DNA of 64,000 bases from CAVYXK01 sp963708245 (lineage in GTDB: Bacteria; Pseudomonadota; Alphaproteobacteria; Acetobacterales; Acetobacteraceae). The position numbers and the translations under genes are program-made. How positions within the stretch are numbered: position 1 is the first letter of the stretch; each line of letters begins with the position of its first letter. Positions 35,962 through 44,348 of the stretch are shown here, piece by piece. Where the stretch lies: NCBI GenBank assembly GCA_963708245.1, contig OY970201.1, forward strand, positions 248,001 through 312,000, in the 5' to 3' direction. The notes beneath the pieces are model-generated. The model ran no database searches. It saw nothing but the letters and a program-made list of their open reading frames with translations, and was not told the origin of the DNA.

Positions 35962-36930
35962 TCAGACTACTCCGTTCCGGAGGGTCGTCTCGCCACGCCA
36001 AAGCCGGCCGAGGTTCTCCAGCAGGATGTCGATCACGTTGTCCTCGTATCGCCGCGTCTCCCCGGCGGTATGCGGCGTGATCAGCACGTTCGGCATGCTC
36101 CACAGCGGCAAGTCATCCGCCAGTGGCTCCTCCGCCGTCGTATCCAACGCCGCGCCAGCGATCCGCCCGGCGCGCAGCGCCTCGATCAGAGCCGGCTCAT
36201 CGACGCAGCGCCCGCGGGCTACGTTGACCAAGCTAGCCGTCCGCTGCATCCGCGACAGCGCCCCCGCGTCGATCACCCGTTCGGTCTGCGGCGTCAGCGG
36301 ACAGGTCAGCGCGACATAATCCGCCTGCCCCAGCAGCTCGCCCAACTCGTCCATCCCGTGCACCGCATCGGCTGCCCCTGCCCCGGCCGCCGGGTCACGC
36401 CGCGTCGCCACGACGCGCATGCCGAACGCTTTCGCAAGCTGCGCGAGCGTCCCCCCGATCCGCCCCAGCCCCACGATCAGCAGCGTCTTCCCGCCCAGCT
36501 CGTCCTCGCGTTGCGCCAGATCGCTGATCATGCCCCGCCAAAGGCGCTTCGCCTGGTTGTCGCGCGCCTCCGGCAGGCGGCGGGCGAGCGCCAGGATCAG
36601 CGCCACCGCATGTTGCGCCACCGCATTGGCGTTGACGCCGCCCGCATTAGCCAGCCTTATGCCGCGCGCCGCGAGCTTCTCGCGGTCGTACTGATCGATG
36701 CCAGCACTGATCGACTGAATGAACCGCAGCCGTTCGGCGCGGTCGATCAGCTCGTTGTGCCACATCATCGAGACCGAAACCACGTCCGCCTCGCCGACGC
36801 GCCGATCCAGCTCCTCGCGCGAGCGAACCTGAAAGCAGCGGATGCCAGTGCCGCGCAGCTCGAAGCGCGCCTGCATCTGGTAGGCGACATGTGCGAAGCA
36901 GATCGTCAGCCGTTCCTTTGGGGGCAGCAT
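35962..36930 (-). CDS. D-2-hydroxyacid dehydrogenase (NAD-binding)
   Basis: 322 aa. Rossmann motif GKTLLIVGLGRIGGTLAQLAK (residues about 148-168). The catalytic Arg is in NVARGRCVDEPAL, the Glu in LDTTAEEPL and the His in ITPHTAGETRRY. This is the GyaR/SerA-like family that interconverts 2-oxo and D-2-hydroxy acids. Complete length. It starts 26 bp after the small coiled-coil gene on the same strand. Substrate not deducible. Confidence 0.88.
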   Translation of the reverse strand: MLPPKERLTICFAHVAYQMQARFELRGTGIRCFQVRSREELDRRVGEADVVSVSMMWHNELIDRAERLRFIQSISAGIDQYDREKLAARGIRLANAGGVNANAVAQHAVALILALARRLPEARDNQAKRLWRGMISDLAQREDELGGKTLLIVGLGRIGGTLAQLAKAFGMRVVATRRDPAAGAGAADAVHGMDELGELLGQADYVALTCPLTPQTERVIDAGALSRMQRTASLVNVARGRCVDEPALIEALRAGRIAGAALDTTAEEPLADDLPLWSMPNVLITPHTAGETRRYEDNVIDILLENLGRLWRGETTLRNGVV

Positions 36931-36955
36931 GTTCTCGATTCCTGCTCAACGCCAG

Positions 36956-37258
36956 TTAGCCATGCGTCGGCCAATAGTGTAGCGCGGCGAAGAGAATGCC
37001 GGCGTTCACCACGATCAGCCCGCCAAGCCGGGTCAGCAGCCGGTGTTCGATTAACTCAATTTTGGCCTCAAGCTTGGCCTCGACTAACCCAATCTTGGCC
37101 TCAACTGACCCAATCTTGGCCTCAATGCCCGCCACGTCTGCCTTGGTCGCCACATGGTCGTGGATCGCGTCGAACACGACGGACGCGACATGTTCTGCCT
37201 TGTCGCGGGCAAGGCCGGCGTCCTCGAAAGCGCGTGCCAATTGCAACCGATCGGCCAT
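36956..37258 (-). CDS. Small coiled-coil membrane protein (DUF1640/CCDC90-like)
   Basis: 100 aa. An N-terminal helical part (LARAFEDAGLARDKAEHVASVVFDAI) is followed by an internal repeat of about seven residues: IEAKIGS-VEAKIGL-VEAKLEA-KIELIE. A single C-terminal helix (GGLIVVNAGILFAALHYW) ends the protein. The organisation matches DUF1640, a family with a coiled coil anchored in the inner membrane. The heptad repeat is visible in the DNA as near-identical 21-24-bp units at about 37060-37125. Function unknown. Confidence 0.75.
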   Translation of the reverse strand: MADRLQLARAFEDAGLARDKAEHVASVVFDAIHDHVATKADVAGIEAKIGSVEAKIGLVEAKLEAKIELIEHRLLTRLGGLIVVNAGILFAALHYWPTHG

Positions 37259-37444
37259 GTATTCTTTCCGTATGGATACGGGAGTCTAGGGCGCGGACTG
37301 CGGTAAGGGCAATGGCGGCCCGCGCTCCTCGGAGCAGATTCAGATCGTGCACCCCTGCCCCGCCCGGCGCAACGAGAACACGCCGCCGGCAGCGACAGCA
37401 ACAGTCGGAGTGCAACCGGCTGGCTAGCTCCCCATCTGCCGGCC

Positions 37445-38188
37445 ATGCGCAACCCAGCCCTCGCCCGCACCACGACCGGACCAGCCATCGAACAGCGAGT
37501 CGCCCGGCTCGACTGGCGCGCGATCGAGGCTGATCTCGACGCGTTCGGCTGTGCATCCACCGGCAAGCTGCTCGCTCCGGACGAGTGCGCCGCGATCGCC
37601 GCGCACTACGACGATGATGCTCGGTTCCGCCGCCGTGTGGTGATGGCGCAGCACGGGTTCGGGCAGGGCGAGTACAAGTACTTCGCCTACCCCCTCCCCT
37701 TCCCGATCGCCTCCCTGCGCACCGCGCTCTACCCGCGGCTCGCCCCGACCGCGAACCGCTGGGCCGGGCTGCTTGGGCAGCCGGGCGACTATCCGGGAAC
37801 CCACCACTCCTATCTCGAGCGCTGCCATGCAGCTGGACAGACGCGCCCCACCCCGTTGCTGCTGCAGTACGGGCCCGGCGATTACAACTGTCTGCATCAG
37901 GACCTGTACGGCGATCTCTTCTTCCCGCTGCAAGTCGTATTCCTGCTCAGCAAACCGGGCCTCGATTTCACCGGCGGGGAGTTCGCGCTGACGGAACAGC
38001 GGCCGCGCATGCAGTCGCGCGTCGAGGTGGTTCCCTTGGGACAGGCCGAGGGCGTCATCTTCGCGGTCAACTATCGGCCGGTGCGCGGAACGCGCGGCGC
38101 CTACCGCGTGACGATGCGCCATGGCGTCAGCCGTATCCGCTCTGGCCGGCGGCTCACTCTGGGCATCATTTTCCACGACGCGAAATGA
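37445..38188 (+). CDS. 2OG-Fe(II) oxygenase
   Basis: 247 aa. The iron-binding HxD is in NCLHQDLYGDLFFPLQVVFLLS; a distal His and the 2OG-binding Arg fit YRVTMRHGVSRIRSGRRLTLGIIF. FGQGEYKYFAYPLP and PTPLLLQYGPGDYN are conserved-looking. This family is often found beside alkB and ada/ogt, suggesting a nucleic-acid or protein repair role. Its place 165 bp before alkB supports a shared role but does not prove it. Confidence 0.8.
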   Translation: MRNPALARTTTGPAIEQRVARLDWRAIEADLDAFGCASTGKLLAPDECAAIAAHYDDDARFRRRVVMAQHGFGQGEYKYFAYPLPFPIASLRTALYPRLAPTANRWAGLLGQPGDYPGTHHSYLERCHAAGQTRPTPLLLQYGPGDYNCLHQDLYGDLFFPLQVVFLLSKPGLDFTGGEFALTEQRPRMQSRVEVVPLGQAEGVIFAVNYRPVRGTRGAYRVTMRHGVSRIRSGRRLTLGIIFHDAK

Positions 38189-38353
38189 CGCGGATTGCAG
38201 GCTGCGACGGTGCCCATTCTTCAGCTCTGCGCCCTCTGCGCCTCTGCGGTTCGACTTCATTTTTGTCCGACCGTAGAGGGGCAACTGGCCGGGCGCGGCG
38301 ACGACGCAATCGATGGTGACTTGGAGAAATACCGGTAAGCTAAGGGGATGGGA

Positions 38354-39025
38354 ATGAGCGAGATCGACCATCCGCCGGCATTTCCGGACCTGCTGAGCGG
38401 CCTGCCCCGCACTGGCGCCGAGCCGTTCGCCGCCGGCGCTGTTCTGCTGCACGGCTTCGCAAGTGAAGCTGCCCCGGCTCTGATGAGCGATCTTGCTGGG
38501 GTTCTGACAGCGGCGCCTTTCCGGCACATGGTGACTCCCGGCGGGTATCGAATGTCCGTCGCGATGACCAATTGCGGCACGGCGGGATGGATCACTGATC
38601 GCAGCGGTTACCGCTACCAGGCGCGAGACCCGGTGACCGGGCAGCTCTGGCCGCCGATGCCTGCCTTGTTCACGCAGCTTGCCGAGCGCGCCGCGGCGGA
38701 AGCCGGCTATCCCGGCTTCGTGCCCGATGCCTGTCTGATCAACCAGTACGAGCCGGGTGCGCGACTGTCGTTGCATCAGGACCGCAACGAGCGCGACTTC
38801 GCCCAGCCGATTGTCTCTGTCTCGCTCGGCCTGCCCGCCACGTTCCTGTTTGGCGGCTTGCGGCGGACCGATCGCCCGCGCCGCCTGCGGCTTGAGAGCG
38901 GCGATGTTGTCGTCTGGGGTGGGTCGTTACGGCTCGCGTTCCATGGCATCGACCCACTCGCCGAGGGTGAGCATCCACTCACCGGGCGGTGCCGCATCAA
39001 CCTGACATTCCGCCGGGCGCTGTAG
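38354..39025 (+). CDS. alkB: AlkB alkylated-DNA repair dioxygenase
   Basis: 223 aa from the ATG at 38354 (an ATG at 38348 lies too near the AAGGGG site). AlkB signature: CLINQYEPGARLSLHQDRNERDF carries the HxD iron ligands, FLFGGLRRTDRPRRLRLESGDVVVWGG follows, and RLAFHGIDP gives the distal His. RCRINLTFRR has the two Arg that hold 2-oxoglutarate. It removes 1-methyladenine and 3-methylcytosine lesions by oxidative demethylation. With ogt at 1.5 kb this window holds two direct-reversal repair genes. Confidence 0.92.
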   Translation: MSEIDHPPAFPDLLSGLPRTGAEPFAAGAVLLHGFASEAAPALMSDLAGVLTAAPFRHMVTPGGYRMSVAMTNCGTAGWITDRSGYRYQARDPVTGQLWPPMPALFTQLAERAAAEAGYPGFVPDACLINQYEPGARLSLHQDRNERDFAQPIVSVSLGLPATFLFGGLRRTDRPRRLRLESGDVVVWGGSLRLAFHGIDPLAEGEHPLTGRCRINLTFRRAL

Positions 39026-39037
39026 CTGCAGCCAGAT

Positions 39038-39727
39038 CTACGCGAGGACAGGAGCACCCCACCGGTCGGCGAACGCCACTTCGCTGACTGGCCGGCGGGT
39101 GACCGGCCCGAATTTCCCGACCGGCCAGCCGATCGGCATCAGCGCGCACGGAAACATCTCATCCGGAATGCGGAGCACCTCGCGCAGCTCCGCCTCGTAG
39201 TAGAGATGGTTGGTCGTGATCAACGTCGCGAGGCCGAGCGCACGACAGGCGAGAATGATGTTCTGTACCGCCGGATAGATGCTGGCGCCGCGAATAAGCT
39301 GCTGATAGGCGCTGAGCTCGTCGTAGCGGGCTTGGATGTCGGGTGGGAACGTCTCCTTCGGTGGCAGCGTGTTGCTTTGGATGCACGGCACCAACAGCAC
39401 CGGTGCGTCTGCCATATGGTCCCAGAGATACGCTCCCGCGGTCATCATCTTTTGAAACTGTTTCTCCGTCATGTGTGGCGGTCGGCCGCGGAGGGTATAG
39501 ACTGCTTTGGAAATGTCGGAGCCACGCCGGTAGATTTCCCCAAGCTTGCGCCGCTGCTCCGCATCGCGCACCACAATGAACGCCCAGCGCTGCGCATTGC
39601 CGCCCGATCCGGCGCGCGTGCCGGCCTCGAGGATGCGGACGATGAGCGCCTCGGGGACCGGCTCGGGCTTGAGCTTGCGCAACGCCCGAGCGGTGTACAT
39701 TGCCTCGAACAGATCGATCTCACTCAT
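39038..39727 (-). CDS. Nitroreductase family protein
   Basis: 229-aa FMN-dependent oxidoreductase. The N-terminal FMN-binding stretch reads ARALRKLKPEPVPEALIVRIL, then AGSGGNAQRWAFIVVRDAEQ. The C-terminal FMN contact is IPDEMFPCALMPIGWPVGKFGPVTRRPV. It would reduce nitro compounds, quinones or related substrates with NAD(P)H as a dimer. The true substrate is unknown. Its 3' end converges on alkB, leaving 12 bp. Confidence 0.85.
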   Translation of the reverse strand: MSEIDLFEAMYTARALRKLKPEPVPEALIVRILEAGTRAGSGGNAQRWAFIVVRDAEQRRKLGEIYRRGSDISKAVYTLRGRPPHMTEKQFQKMMTAGAYLWDHMADAPVLLVPCIQSNTLPPKETFPPDIQARYDELSAYQQLIRGASIYPAVQNIILACRALGLATLITTNHLYYEAELREVLRIPDEMFPCALMPIGWPVGKFGPVTRRPVSEVAFADRWGAPVLA

Positions 39728-39751
39728 TGTTCGCCTCCGCGCTCCGGAACC

Positions 39752-39991
39752 TCAATCCGGCTTTCCCGCGGGCACTGCAATCGGGGCCGGCTTCGCGCCC
39801 TCTGGACAGCCAGGCCGCGGCACGGGGCCGCGCCGGTCGATCGGAACGCGGCAATTGTCCACCCGCTGCTCGTCGGATGCTTTGTCGGACAGTCGCTCCT
39901 TCAGCGTCCTCGGCTGTTCGGCCGGCGCTTGGCCCACCACCGTTGAGCCGAGCAGTACCGCGCCGACGACCGCCCATGCTCGTGCCAGCAC
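39752..39991 (-). CDS. Small secreted hypothetical protein
   Basis: 79 aa from a GTG at 39991 with GAGGAA 6 bp upstream. The start is chosen because it exposes a signal peptide (VLARAWAVVGAVLLGSTVVGQA). The mature part reads EQPRTLKERLSDKASDEQRVD, NCRVPIDRRGPVPRPGC. The two Cys could form a disulfide in the periplasm. Longer frames upstream lack coding character. No family name known to me. Likely co-transcribed with the nitroreductase gene 24 bp downstream. Confidence 0.6.
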   Translation of the reverse strand: MLARAWAVVGAVLLGSTVVGQAPAEQPRTLKERLSDKASDEQRVDNCRVPIDRRGPVPRPGCPEGAKPAPIAVPAGKPD

Positions 39992-40130
39992 GCGATATTC
40001 CTCGTTCAGGGCAGAGGCGAAGATAGTCCAGCAGGGCCGTTCCTGTACTCCGTTGCTTGCGCCGGTCAGGCCGCGTTGCCGATGCCCCCACCCGCCTCTA
40101 CTCTGCCTCTGCAATCGCGAAGGAACCGCC

Positions 40131-40937
40131 ATGAAGCTGTCGCTCGACGGCCGGCACATTGCCTATGACCTGCTTGGGCCAGAAGCCGCGCCCGTGGTCT
40201 GCTTCACCCATTCACTCGCCGCTAATGGCGGGATGTGGGCCGAGCAAGTCCCGCCCCTGCTCGCCGCCGGCTTTCGGGTGCTGCGGCTCGACATGCGCGG
40301 CCACGGCGGCAGTGATCCGCTGCCCCGGCCCTACACGATGCGCCAGCTCGGCGACGACGTGGCAGGGGCGCTTGCCGTCTTGGAGATTCCGCGCGTCCAC
40401 TATATTGGCCTGTCGATCGGCGGAATGCTCGGCCAGGCCTTCGCGCTGGCGCATCCCGGACGGCTGATCTCGGCGATGTGGTGCGACACGCTGCCCACCA
40501 GTCCGCAAGGCGCCCGCGACGCCTGGGACCAGCGCATCGCCACCGTGCAGCGGGCGAAGTCGCTGGCACCGTTGGCCGACGCTACCGTCGAGCGCTGGCT
40601 GACAGATGGTTTCAAGAGCCGCAACCCGGCACGCTGGCGGCAGATCCGCGACACAGTCGCGGCCACTACGCCGGACGGCTATCTGGGCTGCTGCGACGCC
40701 ATTCTGGATTTCGATTTCAGCGCGCAGCTTCCATCTATCAGCCTGCCGCTGCTGGTCGTGTGCGGCGCCCAGGACCCCGGCACGCCACCCGAGCAGAACC
40801 GGCGCATCGCCGAACTGGTGCCAGGCGCGCTCTACCAGGAGATCGCCGACGCAAAACATTTCCCAAATGTCGAGCACCCCGACACGTTCAACCGCATCAT
40901 GCTCGACTGGCTGAGCACGCACCGGCATCGATCGTAG
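40131..40937 (+). CDS. Alpha/beta hydrolase (3-oxoadipate enol-lactonase-like)
   Basis: 268 aa. The catalytic triad is visible: Ser in IGLSIGGMLGQA, Asp in VVCGAQDPGTP, His in DAKHFPNVEHP. The oxyanion region is CFTHSLAANGGMW. Family resemblance is to PcaD-type lactonases and related esterases. It lies 11 bp upstream of an SDR gene on the same strand, so the pair is likely one operon. PcaD activity itself is unproven, since no other protocatechuate genes are nearby. Confidence 0.85.
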   Translation: MKLSLDGRHIAYDLLGPEAAPVVCFTHSLAANGGMWAEQVPPLLAAGFRVLRLDMRGHGGSDPLPRPYTMRQLGDDVAGALAVLEIPRVHYIGLSIGGMLGQAFALAHPGRLISAMWCDTLPTSPQGARDAWDQRIATVQRAKSLAPLADATVERWLTDGFKSRNPARWRQIRDTVAATTPDGYLGCCDAILDFDFSAQLPSISLPLLVVCGAQDPGTPPEQNRRIAELVPGALYQEIADAKHFPNVEHPDTFNRIMLDWLSTHRHRS

Positions 40938-40948
40938 AGGAGGCAACA

Positions 40949-41728
40949 ATGCGTCTGGCCGGCAAGATCGGCATCGTCACCGCGGCTGCCTCCGGCATGG
41001 GTCGGGCCGGCGCCCGGCGCTTCGCCATCGAAGGCGCCGCCGTCGCGGTGGTGGATATCGACGAGGCCAGTGCCCGCGAGGTCGCCGACAGCATCACCAG
41101 CTCCGGCGGACGCGCCATGGCCCTCGCAGGCGATTTGCGCGAGGACGCCTTCGCGCGCGATATTGTGCGGCGCACGGCACGCGAATGGGGCGGGCTCGAT
41201 TTCGTCTGGAACCATGTCGGCCACCCCGGCCCGGCTTCCGTCGAGGGCATCGACTGGAAGGATTACGAGCTGGCGATGGACCTCAATCTCCGCACCGTGC
41301 TGGTCACCACGGAAGCAGCGATCCCGGAGCTGCGTGCCCGCGGTGGCGGCGCACTGCTGTTCACCGCCTCCACCTCCGGCCTCGTCGGCTCGCAGTTCAG
41401 CCCGGTGTACAACATCGCCAAGTTCGGCGTGGTCGGGCTGGTGCACGGGCTGGCCAAGCGCTACGCCCGCGAGCGCATCCGGGTGAACGCGGTCTGCCCC
41501 GGCCCCGTCGACACGCCGATGCTGCGCGTGTTCGTCGCCCGCCCCGACAGCCAATTACCGCCCGGCGAGACGCCCGAGTCCCTGGTGTTGAAGCGCGGCG
41601 GCCAAGTGCCGATAGGCCGCCCAGCACGCCCCGAGGAGGTCGCCAACGCCGCGCTGTTCCTGATCTCCGACGAGGCGTCCTACATCACCGGCGTCGCCCT
41701 GCCGGTCGACGGCGGCGCTACGGCGTGA
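40949..41728 (+). CDS. Short-chain dehydrogenase/reductase
   Basis: 259 aa from an ATG with GGAGG 5 bp upstream. The Rossmann glycine motif is TAAASGMGRAGARRF, a variant of TGxxxGxG. The catalytic Ser is in FTASTSGLVGSQFS and the YxxxK is in VYNIAKFGVVGL. The PGPVDTPM and GVALPVDGG segments are typical. An NAD(P)-dependent alcohol/ketone oxidoreductase, probably acting in sequence with the hydrolase upstream. A perfect 23-bp inverted repeat follows the stop within 5 bp. Confidence 0.87.
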   Translation: MRLAGKIGIVTAAASGMGRAGARRFAIEGAAVAVVDIDEASAREVADSITSSGGRAMALAGDLREDAFARDIVRRTAREWGGLDFVWNHVGHPGPASVEGIDWKDYELAMDLNLRTVLVTTEAAIPELRARGGGALLFTASTSGLVGSQFSPVYNIAKFGVVGLVHGLAKRYARERIRVNAVCPGPVDTPMLRVFVARPDSQLPPGETPESLVLKRGGQVPIGRPARPEEVANAALFLISDEASYITGVALPVDGGATA

Positions 41729-41732
41729 AGGC

Positions 41733-41788
41733 GGCGGAATGACTTCCGCCCTACGCGGCACGGCTCGTAGGGCGGAAGTCATTCCGCC
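41733..41788. terminator. Perfect 23-bp inverted repeat after the SDR gene (REP-like, terminator-like)
   Basis: 41733-41755 (ggcggaatgacttcc...) and 41766-41788 are exact reverse complements with a 10-bp loop. This gives a very strong stem just past the SDR stop. No T-run follows. The ends share GGCGGAATG and CCGCCCTAC with the repeats at 6757 and 29402, so this looks like a paired member of the same repeat family that could also end transcription. Confidence 0.65.
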
Positions 41789-41877
41789 ACTCTGTGCACC
41801 CCATTCACGTATGGCAGGTTGGCCCCCGGCCCGTGGGCTCGTCGAGATGACACTGGACCAGCCCCATCACGCCGCCT

Positions 41878-42233
41878 TCAGTTCCTCGGATCCACCGGTA
41901 ACGCACGTATCCGCTTCCCGGTCGCCGCGAAGATCGCGTTGCAGATCGCCGCGGCCACCGGTGGCACGCCCGGCTCGCCGACGCCGCCAGGCGGTGCGCT
42001 GCTCGGCACGAGATAAACATGCGTCTCCGGCGTGCCATCGATCCGCGCCACCGTGTAATCGCTGAAATTCGACTGCTCAGCCTGGCCGTTCTTGGACGTG
42101 ATGTTGCTGTAAAGCGCATTGCCCAGGGTCATGATCGCAGCCCCTTCGAACCGCGCAACGGCGCCCACAGCAGCGGCATGTTCGGGTCGGCGTCCACGTG
42201 ATGCACGGCGCCGTTGATATGAATGTCAAGCAT
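41878..42233 (-). pseudogene. Fused remnant of isoquinoline 1-oxidoreductase-like genes (2Fe-2S subunit head + molybdopterin subunit tail)
   Basis: The ATG at 42233 opens a 34-codon frame (MLDIHINGAVHHVDADPNMP...) that matches the start of the small 2Fe-2S subunit of IorA-type hydroxylases. It stops at 42129. Overlapping it, the frame ending at 41878 reads ALYSNITSKNGQAEQSNFSD, then SSAPPGGVGEPGVPPVAAAI and IFAATGKRIRALPVDP. This is the extreme C-terminus of the large molybdopterin subunit. Everything between the two ends, by family size more than 2 kb, is missing. A deletion has joined the first gene's head to the second gene's tail near 42140-42170. Confidence 0.7.
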
Positions 42234-42462
42234 GATCTGCTCCCTGCAGCCTCTTCCTGTCCGGTAAACCGGTCACCAGCCCAATTGCCGGCGAGATCGC
42301 GATTCGATGGGGCGGCTCAACTTTGGCAGAACGAATGAGCGGATTTGGCCCGTGCATGAGCAAAGGCCCGCCGCCCACATTGAACGCGCTACTGGATAGT
42401 ACGAATCTACTTTTGTGTCGGCCGCACAGCCTGCCGACCTCTCTGCTGACCCGAGGTGTCTC

Positions 42463-42873
42463 ATGGCCACGACCACGCTTCCGCATATCAGTGTCGTTAC
42501 CCCGTCGGAATTCGATCGGGGAACATCGCAGACGCCAGGTTCCGAGCGGCTCGCTGCGATCTCGGTCAGCCAGGGCATCGCAAGCAGCATCTGGGGCGGC
42601 CTGTTCGTTGTGGAGCCCGGCGCCGGCACCGGCATCCATCATCATGGAGAGCAGGACACGATCGCCTATGTGCTGGAAGGCGAGTGCCTGGTGCGCTGGG
42701 GCGAACGTGGCGAGTTCAGCGCTGTCGCCCGCGCGGGCGAATTCCTTCATGTGCCCGCATGGCTGCCGCACATGGAGGTCAACCAGTCACCGACGCAGCC
42801 GCTCCGTTGGGTGGTGGTGAGAAGCACGCCCGAGCCGATCGTTGTCAATCTTCCCGCCGACTATTGGGGCTGA
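42463..42873 (+). CDS. Cupin domain-containing protein
   Basis: 136 aa from the ATG at 42463. The cupin metal-binding motif 1 is VEPGAGTGIHHHGEQDTIAYVLEGE; motif 2 is RAGEFLHVPAWLPHMEVNQS. Three His and one Glu are in place for Fe or Mn. Cytosolic, single domain. It could be an oxygenase, an isomerase or a sugar-binding cupin. No partner gene nearby; convergent with the small secreted protein downstream. Confidence 0.8.
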   Translation: MATTTLPHISVVTPSEFDRGTSQTPGSERLAAISVSQGIASSIWGGLFVVEPGAGTGIHHHGEQDTIAYVLEGECLVRWGERGEFSAVARAGEFLHVPAWLPHMEVNQSPTQPLRWVVVRSTPEPIVVNLPADYWG

Positions 42874-42918
42874 CGCGCGGGCGTGCGAACCTGCGCGTCA
42901 GTCCCAATCCCGGTTTGC

Positions 42919-43200
42919 CTATCTTGGCGTAGGAACCGTCTGCGGGGTCCCACCGGGCACAATCAGTGTGCTGGTGCCGTTGCCGTTGTTCATCAGGAAT
43001 CCCTCACCCCCGGAGCCCGGCATGGCGGTGGTCGCCATCGAGCCCAGCGAGCCGGTCACGACGGCCGATCCCCGCGGCGCTGTGACCGACGCGCCGACGT
43101 TCGGCAACTGAGATCCGAACGAGGCCGCAGGCGCCGCCAGAGCCGGCGATAAGCAAGTTGCCGCCATCAGTGCTGATAGCATGGCCGTACGTATAGACAT
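42919..43200 (-). CDS. Small secreted hypothetical protein
   Basis: 93 aa. Signal peptide MSIRTAMLSALMAATCLSPALAAP with an ALA-A site near residue 23. The mature part is Gly/Ser/Thr-rich (SLGSMATTAMPGSGGEGFL) and ends VPGGTPQTVPTPR. No cysteine after the signal. Divergent from another small secreted gene across 281 bp of non-coding DNA. Family unknown. Confidence 0.6.
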   Translation of the reverse strand: MSIRTAMLSALMAATCLSPALAAPAASFGSQLPNVGASVTAPRGSAVVTGSLGSMATTAMPGSGGEGFLMNNGNGTSTLIVPGGTPQTVPTPR

Positions 43201-43481
43201 TTGAGTTCTCCGTTCATGTATGCCTGTCGTTTCCGACGTTCGATCCGCCCGACTCCGACGTTCCGGCGTTACAGAGCCGCATCTGCGCTCCCGTCAGCAA
43301 ATGGGACGCCTTCCAGCAACGGGTTATGCGCGGGACCGATGCGTGAAGTGCGCCTTCGGCACTATTCGCCAGCGACATATGTGATTGCGGATTGCTCACG
43401 TTGGGATGTGCGCCGCAGTGCCGATATGCGTTCGTGAGGGCCGGCGCTTGTGCCGGGCCGATCACACAAGAGAGGCTGATC

Positions 43482-43745
43482 ATGAAAGTTTTGCTATTCG
43501 CGGCCGTCGCCATGATGGCGCTGTCCGCCGGTACTGCCGCCTTTGCGGAAGAAGGCGGCGGCAACGGAGGAGATCGATACTTCGACTCGAACTCGGCTCC
43601 GTCCGGCTTCTATGCAATGAACCCTGCCTATCAGGCTCAGCAGTCTCGCGAGGCATACGTGATCAATCAGGAGCGGGCTTGGCAAGTCGCTCACGCCGGC
43701 AAGCAAAACCCGGTCGCGCAGTCGACGACCCCGTCTAACGGCTAG
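43482..43745 (+). CDS. Small secreted hypothetical protein
   Basis: 87 aa from the ATG at 43482, preceded by AGAGAGG. Clear signal peptide (MKVLLFAAVAMMALSAGTAAFAEE). The mature peptide is polar, Gly/Asn/Gln-rich (GNGGDRYFDSNSAPSGFYAM, then YQAQQSREAYVINQERAWQV). No recognised domain. It sits before a signal-peptide-bearing cupin gene on the same strand (97-bp gap). Confidence 0.65.
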   Translation: MKVLLFAAVAMMALSAGTAAFAEEGGGNGGDRYFDSNSAPSGFYAMNPAYQAQQSREAYVINQERAWQVAHAGKQNPVAQSTTPSNG

Positions 43746-43841
43746 TGAGAACGAGGGCTTCGAGAGGCTTGGTCAGTCAACCCAAGCCTCGTCTCTCGAC
43801 AGCTTCACCGCCGCAATTCAGGCATGACGGAGAACTGGTGC

Positions 43842-44348
43842 ATGAATATCACCCCCCTGCAGCGGCGCTCGCTTTTGATCGCGCCTGTGTTGTCATCGCT
43901 GTTCGCTGCCGCTGCGGCGGCCAGTCCGATCAATCCCGAGGAGACCTTCGTGCTTCCCGCCGATCGGATCGTATTCCAGCGCTGGGGCAATCTGCCGCCT
44001 GACAGCGGCGAGATGGCGAAGCTCTACGGCGACTTCGACAAGCCCGGGCCTTATCTCGTAATGATGAAATGGCATCCGGGCTGGTTCAGCGCGCCGCACA
44101 ACTATGCGACTGACCGCATCCAAGTGGTGGTGTCGGGGACATGGTGGCTCAACAGCGGCGCCGACTTCGCGCCGCAGGACGCAGTGCCGGTGACGGCCGG
44201 CGGTTTCGTCCGCCGCGCCGCGCGCACCTGGCATTACGATGGAGTCCCGCGCAATGGCCGGGAATCGGCGGTGATTGCCGTGTTCGGGATTGGCCCGGTC
44301 GATATCCGGCTCGCCGACCCCACGAAACCGTCGTGGCGCCACGTCTGA
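43842..44348 (+). CDS. Secreted cupin-like protein
   Basis: 168 aa from the ATG at 43842 (GGAG 9 bp upstream). N-terminal signal with twin Arg (LQRRSLLIAPVLSSLFAAAAAA), so Tat or Sec export. The mature part shows a cupin core: MMKWHPGWFSAPHNYATDRIQVVVSGTWWLNSG, then RRAARTWHYDG. Two His are visible but the standard metal motif is relaxed. Homologues in proteobacteria are uncharacterised. Probably periplasmic. Confidence 0.72.
   Translation: MNITPLQRRSLLIAPVLSSLFAAAAAASPINPEETFVLPADRIVFQRWGNLPPDSGEMAKLYGDFDKPGPYLVMMKWHPGWFSAPHNYATDRIQVVVSGTWWLNSGADFAPQDAVPVTAGGFVRRAARTWHYDGVPRNGRESAVIAVFGIGPVDIRLADPTKPSWRHV

Noticed and set aside
37045..37130. Short regularly spaced repeats considered as a CRISPR array
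   Set aside because: Units are 21-24 bp without spacers and lie in frame inside a coiled-coil protein; no cas genes.
36070..37533. 487-codon plus-strand frame across the 2-hydroxyacid dehydrogenase and DUF1640 genes
   Set aside because: It is antisense to two recognisable genes and its sequence has no domain; repeated WPQ-type residues come from the antisense of the heptad repeats.
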